Positions 8,337-15,536 of a stretch of 38,206 nt of DNA are shown here, one piece after another. Below the pieces are notes generated by a model that was given only the letters and a program-made list of their open reading frames with translations, made no database searches and had not been told where the DNA came from. This DNA comes from Chloroflexi bacterium OHK40 (GTDB taxonomy: Bacteria; Chloroflexota; Chloroflexia; Chloroflexales; Chloroflexaceae): the NCBI GenBank assembly GCA_004367505.1, contig SFCB01000147.1:1-38206 (forward strand). The letters are read 5' to 3'. The translations under genes and the position numbers were made by a program. The number at the start of each line of letters is the position of its first letter. Position 1 is the first letter of the stretch.

Positions 8337-9641
8337 ATGCGCATGGTTGACCTGATCGCGAAGAAGCGGGATGGCCACGCGCTCACCCGTGAGGAGATCG
8401 ACTGGCTGGTGGCTGGCTATGCCACCGGTGCCGTGCCCGATTACCAGATGAGCGCCTGGGCGATGGCCGTGGTGCTGCGAGGCATGGACGACCGCGAAAC
8501 GGCCGACCTGACCCTCGCGATGGCGCGGAGCGGCGATATGCTCGATCTTCACGACCTCGCGCCGATCACCGTGGATAAGCATTCCACCGGCGGCGTGGGA
8601 GACAAGACGACTCTTGTGCTCGCGCCCATGGTGGCGGCGGTTGGCCTTCCGGTGGCCAAGATGAGTGGTCGGGGTCTCGGCTTTAGTGGTGGCACCGTCG
8701 ATAAGCTGGAGAGCATTCCCGGCCTGCGCACCGATCTCGATGCGACTGAGTTTCGCCGCCTGGTGCGCGAAGTGGGCCTGGTGGTGGTCGCCCAGAGCGG
8801 CGAGCTTGCCCCGGCCGACAAGAAGCTCTACGCCCTGCGCGATGTGACGGCGACGGTCGAGTCGATACCGCTGATCGCCGCGAGCGTGATGTGCAAGAAG
8901 CTCGCCGCTGGCGCCGATTGCATCGTGCTCGACGTCAAGTACGGCAGCGGTGCGTTTATGCATACCCTGGCCGATGCCCGCGAGCTCGCCCGACGCATGG
9001 TGGCGATCGGCCGCCATGCTGGCCGGCGGGTGGCCGCTGTGATCAGCTCCATGCAGCAACCGCTCGGCCACAATATCGGCAACGCCCTGGAGGTGCGCGA
9101 GGCGATCGGGGCGCTGCGTGGCGGCGGGCCGGACGACCTGGTGGAGCTCTGCCTGACCCTCGGCGCCCAACTCGTCCTGCTCGCCAGGCGCGCCCCCGAC
9201 GAGGCAGCCGCCCGAGCCCTGCTCCGCGATGCGCTGGTGGGCGGGGCCGCCTGGGCCAAGTTTCGCCAGCTGATCAGCGCCCAGGGCGGCGACCTGCGCT
9301 ACGTCGATCAGCCCGAGCTCCTGCCGGTCGCCCCCGTTACGCTTCCCGTGCCGGCGCCCCGGGCCGGCTCCGTGGCCGCGATCGACGGTATGGCCCTGGG
9401 CCTCGCCGTGAACGACCTCGGCGGGGGACGTGCCCGCAAGGAGGATGTGATCGACCCGGCGGTGGGCCTGGTGCTCCACGCCAGAGTAGGGTCCCGGGTG
9501 GTGGCTGGCGCGCCCCTGCTCACCATCCACGCCGCCACGCGCGCCGATGCCGAGCGCGTTGCGCCGCGACTCGCTGCCGCCTATACTATCACCGATGGGC
9601 CGGTGGACCCGCCGCCACTGATCGAAGAGATTGTGAGCTGA
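8337..9641 (+). CDS. Pyrimidine-nucleoside / thymidine phosphorylase
   Basis: Phosphorolytic cleavage of pyrimidine nucleosides to base and (deoxy)ribose-1-phosphate in nucleoside salvage. The protein has 434 residues, the usual length. Phosphate-site residues lie in [14 protein letters not shown] (80-93). The family signature is [18 protein letters not shown] (108-125), with Ser in place of the more common Thr before [14 protein letters not shown] and the C-terminal PyNP domain ([19 protein letters not shown]) complete the fold. The ATG at 8337 follows AGAGGAG by 8 nt. The frame extends to 8286 but lacks a ribosome site there. deoA and pdp cannot be told apart by eye. The FmdB-type gene starts 2 nt after its stop. 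Confidence 0.94.
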   Translation: MRMVDLIAKKRDGHALTREEIDWLVAGYATGAVPDYQMSAWAMAVVLRGMDDRETADLTLAMARSGDMLDLHDLAPITVDKHSTGGVGDKTTLVLAPMVAAVGLPVAKMSGRGLGFSGGTVDKLESIPGLRTDLDATEFRRLVREVGLVVVAQSGELAPADKKLYALRDVTATVESIPLIAASVMCKKLAAGADCIVLDVKYGSGAFMHTLADARELARRMVAIGRHAGRRVAAVISSMQQPLGHNIGNALEVREAIGALRGGGPDDLVELCLTLGAQLVLLARRAPDEAAARALLRDALVGGAAWAKFRQLISAQGGDLRYVDQPELLPVAPVTLPVPAPRAGSVAAIDGMALGLAVNDLGGGRARKEDVIDPAVGLVLHARVGSRVVAGAPLLTIHAATRADAERVAPRLAAAYTITDGPVDPPPLIEEIVS

Positions 9642-9643
9642 CG

Positions 9644-10048
9644 ATGCCGATCTACGAGTATCTCTGCCCTGCCTGCAACGGCAAGTTTCAGAAGCTGGTG
9701 CGCGGTTTCAGCGACCCGGCGGGGCTCGCCTGCCCCCGCTGCGGTAGCACCGAGGTGCGCCGCGCCGTCTCCCGTTTCGCCACCCTCAAATCCGACGATG
9801 ACCGGGTTGAGGCGCTGGCCGACCCCTCGACCCTCGCCGGCCTCGATGAGAGCGACCCGCGCTCGATCGCGCGCTGGGCCAAGCGCCTGGGCAAGGAGCT
9901 TGGCGAGGATGCCGGCGAAGACTGGGACGAGATGGTGGACCAGATGCTGGAAGAGGAGTTGTCGGAGGACGAGGATGAGGGCGACGATGGCGATGGCCCC
10001 AAGACGAAGCGCGCCACGAAGAGCCCCGACAATCTCGGGTGGGCGTAG
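9644..10048 (+). CDS. FmdB-type zinc-ribbon protein with acidic tail
   Basis: Protein of 134 residues. The N-terminal FmdB/regulatory zinc ribbon begins MPIYEYLC and has Cys8, Cys11, Cys30 and Cys33. The middle is helical (IARWAKRLGKELGED). The C-terminus is strongly acidic (LEEELSEDEDEGDDGDG) and then turns basic (KTKRATK). The ribbon is usually linked to regulatory or assembly proteins, but the function of this subgroup is unknown. It lies 2 nt after the phosphorylase and 45 nt before ftsY. The ribosome site is poor, which suggests translation by coupling to the upstream gene. Confidence 0.8.
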   Translation: MPIYEYLCPACNGKFQKLVRGFSDPAGLACPRCGSTEVRRAVSRFATLKSDDDRVEALADPSTLAGLDESDPRSIARWAKRLGKELGEDAGEDWDEMVDQMLEEELSEDEDEGDDGDGPKTKRATKSPDNLGWA

Positions 10049-10059
10049 CGCCGTTACGC
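10043..10059 (+). terminator. Small hairpin between fmdB-like gene and ftsY
   Basis: GCGTAGC (10043-10049) pairs with GTTACGC (10053-10059), one pair being G-T, around a 3-nt loop. The TAG stop of the upstream gene lies inside the stem. There is no clear T-tract, so it may only attenuate. Confidence 0.3.
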
Positions 10060-10093
10060 TCCCCTCACGCCGTTGATGGAGTATAGCTAGCCA

Positions 10094-11065
10094 ATGTTTA
10101 AACGACTGTTTGGCCGCGGGCAGGATGCGCCCCGTACCGAAGAAGAGGCCCGGCGCGAAGAACAGCAGGTGACCCAGAGCCTGGAGAAGTCGCGCCAGGG
10201 GATCTTCGGCCAGATCTCGCGCATGTTCCAGACCGACGAGCCGATTACCGATGCCCTCTGGGACGAGTTGGAGGAGGCGCTCATCCAGGGCGATGTGGGC
10301 CTGGAGACGACCCAGTACCTGGTGAGCCGCACGATCGACCGCACCAACCGCTATGGCACGAAGAAGGCTCGCGAGGCCCGGGAGCTGCTCAAGGCCGAGA
10401 TGGTGCGGGTCTTTCAGGACCAGGTGAAGCCACCTCCCAGTACGACTCCGGTGCCCTACGTGATCCTGGTGGTGGGCGTGAATGGCGCCGGCAAGACGAC
10501 TCTGATCGCCAAGCTGGCCCATCGCTACAAGAATCGGTTTGGCAAGCGGGTGCTGCTCGCGGCCGGTGACACGTTCCGCGCGGCAGCCACCGAGCAGCTC
10601 GAAACGTGGGCCGAGCGGGCCGGGGTGCCTTGTGTGAGCCTTGGTCAGGGCGCCGACTCGGCCGCCGTTGTCTTTAAGGCGATCGACGCTGCCCTGGAGC
10701 AGCAGGTCGAGGTGCTGATCATCGACACCGCCGGGCGCCTGCAGGCCAAGTACAACTTGATGCAGGAGCTTGAGAAGGTGCGCAATATTATTGCCCGAAA
10801 GCTGCCCGGCGCGCCACACGAGGTGCTACTGGTGATCGATGCAACCACCGGCCAGAATGGCGTACTGCAGGCCAAGGCCTTCCTCAAATCGGCGGGTGTG
10901 ACGGATGTGGCCGTGACGAAGATGGACGGCACTGCCAAGGGCGGGATCGCCTTTGCGATCGCCCAGGACATCGAGCGACCGATCCGCTATCTCGGCACCG
11001 GTGAGAAGCTCGACGATCTGGCGCTCTTTGACGCCCAGGCATTTGTTGATGCCCTGTTTGCGTAG
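10094..11065 (+). CDS. ftsY: Signal recognition particle receptor FtsY
   Basis: SRP-family GTPase that docks ribosome-SRP complexes at the membrane for co-translational insertion. The protein has 323 residues: a short charged A region (1-45), an N domain (about 46-110) and a G domain. G1 is GVNGAGKTTLIAKLA (128-142). DTFRAAATEQLE is the SRP-GTPase insertion-box motif. G3 is DTAGR (211-215). G4 is TKMDG (275-279), followed by TAKGG. It has the compact acidic N-terminus common outside proteobacteria. GGAG about 12 nt upstream of the ATG is a modest ribosome site. The small zinc ribbon and lipoprotein genes follow on the same strand. Confidence 0.97.
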   Translation: MFKRLFGRGQDAPRTEEEARREEQQVTQSLEKSRQGIFGQISRMFQTDEPITDALWDELEEALIQGDVGLETTQYLVSRTIDRTNRYGTKKAREARELLKAEMVRVFQDQVKPPPSTTPVPYVILVVGVNGAGKTTLIAKLAHRYKNRFGKRVLLAAGDTFRAAATEQLETWAERAGVPCVSLGQGADSAAVVFKAIDAALEQQVEVLIIDTAGRLQAKYNLMQELEKVRNIIARKLPGAPHEVLLVIDATTGQNGVLQAKAFLKSAGVTDVAVTKMDGTAKGGIAFAIAQDIERPIRYLGTGEKLDDLALFDAQAFVDALFA

Positions 11066-11086
11066 GTAGAGTGGGAGCGTGGCCCT

Positions 11087-11290
11087 ATGGCCGTTGAGTT
11101 TGTGCGTTGCCCGGCCTGCCGGCAGAAGCTGGCGGTGCATGACTATGTGCTTGAGGGATCGCTGGTGGTGTGTGCGAATCCGAAGTGTGGTACCAGCCTG
11201 CGTGTGGCGCGGCGTAAGCCTCTGCGAGTGGAGTTGGTGCCCGAGGTGGAGACATACCGTGCGGATTATCGGCCAGAGTCGTATGGCTGA
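11087..11290 (+). CDS. Small zinc-ribbon protein
   Basis: Protein of 67 residues, probably cytoplasmic. The zinc ribbon has CPAC (residues 8-11) and a second half CANPKC, so four cysteines are available. The C-terminal half is basic and then acidic and aromatic (RKPLRVELVPEVETYRADYR). The ATG at 11087 follows GGGAG. It begins 21 nt after ftsY, and its last 8 nt overlap the next gene. Function is not recognised; nucleic-acid binding is a possibility only by analogy. Confidence 0.75.
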   Translation: MAVEFVRCPACRQKLAVHDYVLEGSLVVCANPKCGTSLRVARRKPLRVELVPEVETYRADYRPESYG

Positions 11291-11717
11291 GCGGCGGGCC
11301 GGCGATGGCTTCGCTCGCCGTGGGCCCGCCGGGGGCCTGCTCCTCGCGCTGCTCGGGCTGATCTGCTCGGGCTGTATGTTGATGAGCGGCCAGGAAACGA
11401 CGATCGACGTGGCCGATGGGACGGGCAATGTGCTCACGCGCTTCGTGAGCGCCGAGGGTGGCGAGGAGGCGTTGATCGATGTCGGTCTCTCTGCCGCCGA
11501 GGTGCAGGTGATCGCCATTGTCGGCGTCGACTCCGGCGACCTGGAGCTTACGCTGCTGCAGCCCGACGGCGCTGCCGCCTTCACCGTGGCCTCGCGCCCC
11601 GACACCGAGGTGACCCGCTCGGGTGGGGTGCGCACCGATGAGGAGGGCCGGCTGCGCTACCGTGTCAGCGCTCGTGGTGCGCGCGACGGGAGCTACCAGA
11701 TCTTTGTGCAGCCGTAG
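11283..11717 (+). CDS. Putative small lipoprotein
   Basis: Protein of 144 residues. A basic N-terminus (MAERRAGDGFARR) leads to a hydrophobic stretch (GGLLLALLGLI) and a Cys at 31 within ICSGC, a slightly atypical lipobox with Cys at -3. The mature part is beta-rich with an acidic start (DVADGTGNVLTRF), resembling extracellular pre-peptidase-type sandwich domains (LELTLLQPDG). It ends SYQIFVQP. Its ATG lies within the end of the zinc-ribbon gene, so translation is probably coupled. It is convergent with the M50 gene. Confidence 0.7.
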   Translation: MAERRAGDGFARRGPAGGLLLALLGLICSGCMLMSGQETTIDVADGTGNVLTRFVSAEGGEEALIDVGLSAAEVQVIAIVGVDSGDLELTLLQPDGAAAFTVASRPDTEVTRSGGVRTDEEGRLRYRVSARGARDGSYQIFVQP

Positions 11718-11746
11718 GCGGGCCGCCGCACGCGGCGACCCTACGG
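11712..11746. terminator. Two-part hairpin between convergent genes
   Basis: CCGTAGG (11712-11718) pairs with CCTACGG (11740-11746). Inside, GCCGC (11722-11726) pairs with GCGGC (11732-11736), separated by a 3x3 internal loop. Both flanking genes' TAG stop codons lie in the outer stem. It is well placed as a bidirectional terminator but has no T-tract. Confidence 0.45.
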
Positions 11747-14700
11747 TGATGGCTGCAACTCGCGGATGCGCGCCGTACCGATGCGCTCAAGGCCCCGCGC
11801 GGCGCCCCCACTGCGCAGGAGATCGGCTACCGTCTGATGGGGGAGAACCAGCAGCTCCACGGGGGTAGTTGCCACCACACTGGCCATCGGCGGTGTGCCT
11901 CTGAGGAGCTCCAGTTCGCCGAAGAGCTCGGCCGGGCCAAGCCGCGCCACCACCGCCGTGGCGCCTGTTTCGTCGCGCCGGAGCACGGCGGCACTGCCCG
12001 CCACGATTACGAAGATGCGCCCGCTCGGGTGGCCCTGGCGGATGAGAACGCTGCGGGCAGGGAGATGGACGTGTTCGGCGGTGCGGGCAAGTGCCCGTAG
12101 CGCCTCACGGGGCAGGTCGTGGAAGAAGGGCGCCCGTTCGAGTGAACGCACCGTGTGGGCGAGGGCGAGGCCATCGGCGGCGTGAGGGGCCGCCTCCCGC
12201 GCTAGCTGGCGCAGCTCGTCCAGGCTGAGAAAGAGCAGGTCGCTATCGACGCTGGCGCGGTAGTCCAGGGACGAGGGTTGCTCGGTGTCCAGCCCGGTGG
12301 CGCCGAAGCATTCGGCGCGGTGCAGCTCCTCCACCACGCGCGTGCCGTCGCGGGCAGTCACCTCACCTGCCTCGACGATCCAGAGGCCGGGCGGACATAC
12401 GCCCGCGCCGAGCACCAGGGTTCCCGCCGCGGCCCGACGCGGAACGAGCGCGGTCGCGAGGGCGGCGAGTTCGGCATCGTCGCAGCCGGCGAAGCGCTCG
12501 ACCTCGCGCAACAGCCGTATGCGGGCGGCCCGGGCATCGCCGAAAGCCCGGGAGAGCTCGCGGGCCCAGGGCGTGTTGGGGAAGCAGCGCCGGTCGGCGG
12601 CCTCGCGCTCGGGCCAGGGGAGCGCGTCGTAGGCAACCTGGATGGCGCGGCGGGCGAAGGTGGCCCCGGCGAGCCCCTCGATGGTCGCCACGGCGTAGCG
12701 CAGCACTTCGGCGTAACGCGCGCCCTGGGTATCGATCGGCGCTCCGGCCAGTTCGGCGCCAATGCGCGCTTCGTCCCGGTCGAGCGTAATCTGCCAGTTG
12801 GCCGTGGCTGCGAGCACATCCATCCGGTCGTCGAGGGCCCGGGCGCGCCGGGTGCCGTGATGCTGACGTAACATCCAGTACAGCCCGGCGTAGGTGTGGC
12901 GGAAGGCCCGCTGCAGGCGCGCGGCTTCGCCTCTGGCAGGCTCCATGGGCCAGCTGAGGCTCCGCGACACGCCCTGCCGCAAGACCACCAGGTGTGAGCA
13001 CCAGGCGGCTGCCCACAGCCCTGCCGCGAGCACTACGGCGGCGTGGGCTACGGCGCTGCCGCGCCAGGCGGGCAGCAGTTCGAGCACGTAGGCCGGTGTC
13101 TGCGCGGCGATACCCACCCAGAGCAGCAGCCAGCTTGCCAGCAACCGCGACTCGTGCAGACCGGCCACCTGTGGCAACAGCAGCGCCAGTGCCATCGCGC
13201 TGGTGTAGACGGGGGCGGCATTGACGACGCTCAGCAGGAAGGGTTCGCCGGGGCGCGCCGCCTGGAAGAGGCCGATCGTCAGGCCGCCGGCCAGGAAGGC
13301 CAGGGCCATCAGCAAGGCGCTGCCGGCCAGTTCACCCGGCGGCGACTGGCGCAGGTCGATATCGAGCAGAGCGACCAGTCCGGCGAAGAGCAGGAGCGCG
13401 AAGCCCAGGTTCTCCATCGCCGACCAGAGCGGCGCCTGGCCCGGGAGCAGGCGGAAGCCTAGCTGGGCGATCACCTCGATGCCGGTCACGACCAGGAAAC
13501 AGTCGAGCGAGCGCGCCACGGCCGCCCCCCGGTAGTCGGCGTGGAGCGCCAGTTGGGCCGCCAGCGCCGCCAGCCAGAGCAGCGGGGCCAGGAGCGAGCT
13601 GTCGAGAGCGCTGCCGTAGCGTAGCGGAAGCGTGGCGAAGGCGACAGCCAGGAGGGCCAGGGCGCCAGCCACGATGGTGGGGCTGCGGCTGAGCCCCTGC
13701 CGGCCTACCCACGCGGCGGCGGCCTGTAGCAGGCCCCAGGCCGCCACGAGCAGGCCCAGGCCAACCGGCACGACCACACCGAGTACGATCAGGACCGCCA
13801 GAGCTTGTCCGCCTGGCCCGGCAGCCCAGAGCGCGGCGACCGTGCCCGCAAGCTGGACGCGCCAGAAGACGAGCGCCAGGGCTATGGCGAGGGCGGTATA
13901 GAGGGCTGCCAGGGCGCCGTAGAGCGTAAAGATACGCTCCTCACGGCTCAGCCTGGCGAGGAGTGCGCCGCGTTCGGGGCCCGGAGCCGCTCGCAGCTTC
14001 TGCCAGAGTGGCCCACGGATGAAGGCGAGCGCCCGCTGGCGCAGGTTTGGAAGGCCCAGCCAGTCGCTGAGCATGTAGTAGCCGTCGAGCTCCAGCAGAG
14101 GGTTCAGGTTGCAGAGCCCCGCGAGGTACGAGGCAACCGCAAGGGTGTAGGCAGCCGAGCCGGCTGACCCCGGCAGGAGAAAGGTGGCAGCGATGGCTGC
14201 TAGCGAGCCCAGGAGCGCATCGCAGATCGGCCCGGCCAGCGAGGTGATCACCCGCGCTCGCCGGCCCGCCAGCCAGATGTCGCTCGTATCGACAAAGGCG
14301 GCGGGCATACCGAAGTACATCATCACCCCGGCCCGCACTACGCGCCGCCCGAAGTGCTTGACCGCAAGGGCGTGGGCCAGTTCGTGCAACACGAACGATA
14401 CGAGCAACGCGGCCCAGAGCCCGAGCAAGCTCAAGCCCACCGTGCCCACGCCGATCGTCGTGGCTCCGTCGCCGGCCCACTGCGGCGACAGACGGGCAAA
14501 GCACGCCAGCCCCGCCGCGATCGTCAGGCCGATCAGGACTGCCGCCGGCCACGTGAAGAGCGCCCAACCGCCCCAGCGGTAGAGCGCGCCGGCCAGTTCA
14601 TCGACACCCCCGACCGGCAGTGTGTACGATCGCAGGGCGCCTACGAGGCGGCGCCCCCACCCCTGTACCGTGCGGGCCTCCAATCGCCCCTGCATGCCTC

Positions 14701-15178
14701 GGTAGAGCCCCACCGGCGAGTCGACCAGGAACCCGTCCTGCCGCAGGCTACGCACCAGCCCGTCAACGGGGAGCAGCTGGCGGAAGCGCAGAAAGCCCAT
14801 GGTCGCCAGGTCGGCTACGCTACGGCTGCCATCCATCGCCGCCCAGAGCTCGCGCTCGGCGGGGGTGAGCCGCAGGTAACGCCCGGCAGGGCTACGCAGC
14901 ACCGTGTAGGTCGTGCCGTCCTCCGTCACCGTCTCTTCGACCACGCCCTGGATGGCCAGCGGATGATAGGCCGCCGGGTCAGTGCGCCGGGCGAGGGTAC
15001 TCCAGATCCCATCGACCGGGCTCGCCGGGTGCATGGTGAGGTGGGCGGCTAGCGCGGCGTAGACCCCGGGCTGGCCATGATCCTCGGCGGCCCGCGCGGC
15101 GAGATCAGCCCAGAGGCGGTTGGCGGCAGGGGTCGTGCCCGCTATGCTGCGTAGTGGCGCGCCAAGATCAATAGCCAC
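11741..15178 (-). CDS. PqqD-like / M50 metalloprotease / double cNMP-fold membrane protein
   Basis: Polytopic membrane protein of 1145 residues. Residues about 78-155 resemble a PqqD-type winged domain (LRLTPAERELWAAMDGSRSV). An M50 site-2-type zinc protease core follows: HELAH at 265-269 and NPLLELDGYY with Asp365. Many hydrophobic segments then run to about 720. A helical region (730-890) leads to two cyclic-nucleotide-binding-type folds, 893-1000 and 1013-1123. Neither phosphate cassette is complete: the first has FGAT but keeps Arg (YRAS); the second keeps FGE but has Met for Arg (PPMAS). The start is GTG with GGAG 7 nt upstream. Related M50 proteins act on membrane or peptide substrates. 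The target here is unknown; the divergent 67-residue gene is a candidate partner. Confidence 0.85.
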   Translation of the reverse strand: MAIDLGAPLRSIAGTTPAANRLWADLAARAAEDHGQPGVYAALAAHLTMHPASPVDGIWSTLARRTDPAAYHPLAIQGVVEETVTEDGTTYTVLRSPAGRYLRLTPAERELWAAMDGSRSVADLATMGFLRFRQLLPVDGLVRSLRQDGFLVDSPVGLYRGMQGRLEARTVQGWGRRLVGALRSYTLPVGGVDELAGALYRWGGWALFTWPAAVLIGLTIAAGLACFARLSPQWAGDGATTIGVGTVGLSLLGLWAALLVSFVLHELAHALAVKHFGRRVVRAGVMMYFGMPAAFVDTSDIWLAGRRARVITSLAGPICDALLGSLAAIAATFLLPGSAGSAAYTLAVASYLAGLCNLNPLLELDGYYMLSDWLGLPNLRQRALAFIRGPLWQKLRAAPGPERGALLARLSREERIFTLYGALAALYTALAIALALVFWRVQLAGTVAALWAAGPGGQALAVLIVLGVVVPVGLGLLVAAWGLLQAAAAWVGRQGLSRSPTIVAGALALLAVAFATLPLRYGSALDSSLLAPLLWLAALAAQLALHADYRGAAVARSLDCFLVVTGIEVIAQLGFRLLPGQAPLWSAMENLGFALLLFAGLVALLDIDLRQSPPGELAGSALLMALAFLAGGLTIGLFQAARPGEPFLLSVVNAAPVYTSAMALALLLPQVAGLHESRLLASWLLLWVGIAAQTPAYVLELLPAWRGSAVAHAAVVLAAGLWAAAWCSHLVVLRQGVSRSLSWPMEPARGEAARLQRAFRHTYAGLYWMLRQHHGTRRARALDDRMDVLAATANWQITLDRDEARIGAELAGAPIDTQGARYAEVLRYAVATIEGLAGATFARRAIQVAYDALPWPEREAADRRCFPNTPWARELSRAFGDARAARIRLLREVERFAGCDDAELAALATALVPRRAAAGTLVLGAGVCPPGLWIVEAGEVTARDGTRVVEELHRAECFGATGLDTEQPSSLDYRASVDSDLLFLSLDELRQLAREAAPHAADGLALAHTVRSLERAPFFHDLPREALRALARTAEHVHLPARSVLIRQGHPSGRIFVIVAGSAAVLRRDETGATAVVARLGPAELFGELELLRGTPPMASVVATTPVELLVLPHQTVADLLRSGGAARGLERIGTARIRELQPSP

Positions 15179-15241
15179 CAGTTCACTCCACGACGCAATC
15201 GCTCATCTGCTTCTCATCAACGTACGAGAACTATTGAACCG

Positions 15242-15295
15242 GGTGCTTCGTCATAGAGAGTGTAAGCACCATACGATGTGAGTCTAGCGTATACG
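15242..15295. promoter_or_regulatory. Divergent control region with inverted repeat
   Basis: GGTGCTT (15242-15248) and AAGCACC (15264-15270) form a perfect 7-bp inverted repeat with a 15-nt spacer, centred between the GTG of the M50 gene and the ATG at 15306. A TATACG (15290-15295) could be the -10 of the rightward gene, leaving a very short leader. The repeat could be an operator for both genes. Confidence 0.35.
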
Positions 15296-15305
15296 GGGAA
15301 CAACG

Positions 15306-15509
15306 ATGAACGAGCGCGCTCTGACGTTGAAGGCCGACCTGCGTGTGTGGCAGGACGAGCGCTTCGGCCAGCTCTGGCGGGTGGCCTACCGTGATGGCGA
15401 TGAGGTGACGATCGTCAGTTTCCCGGACTCCGAGGCGCTCGGCGATTTTATCGCCGAGCAGTTCGGTGTGGGCCTCGACGATAGTGAGCCGCTCGTCGCG
15501 GCGGCCTAG
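15306..15509 (+). CDS. 67-residue protein divergent from the M50 protease
   Basis: Small soluble protein, not recognised. It begins MNERALTLKADLRVWQDE, has a beta-like middle (QLWRVAYRDGDEVTIVSF), then a helix (SEALGDFIAEQFG) and a short tail ending in AAA. It has no cysteine, no membrane segment and no signal peptide. The composition is acidic. Codon use matches the neighbours and both hairpin and promoter context fit a real gene. It stands alone on its strand, sharing the 127-nt control region with the M50 protein, which makes it a candidate substrate, partner or regulator. That link is inference from position. Confidence 0.65.
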   Translation: MNERALTLKADLRVWQDERFGQLWRVAYRDGDEVTIVSFPDSEALGDFIAEQFGVGLDDSEPLVAAA

Positions 15510-15536
15510 TAGAGCAGCCCCAGAGGGGCGGCTCTA
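15510..15536. terminator. Strong bidirectional hairpin
   Basis: TAGAGCAGCCCC (15510-15521) pairs with GGGGCGGCTCTA (15525-15536) with a single mismatch and a 3-nt loop. It sits between two convergent genes: it starts right after the TAG of the 67-residue gene and ends in the TAG of the subtilase. Confidence 0.65.

Noticed and set aside
7245-9530. 761-codon open frame on the minus strand opposite nnr and the nucleoside phosphorylase
   Set aside because: It is the mirror of two clear enzymes in GC-rich DNA. Its product is low-complexity His/Gly/Arg/Gln without domains.
9581-10819. 412-codon minus-strand frame over fmdB-like gene and ftsY
   Set aside because: Antisense to ftsY, whose GTPase motifs are complete.
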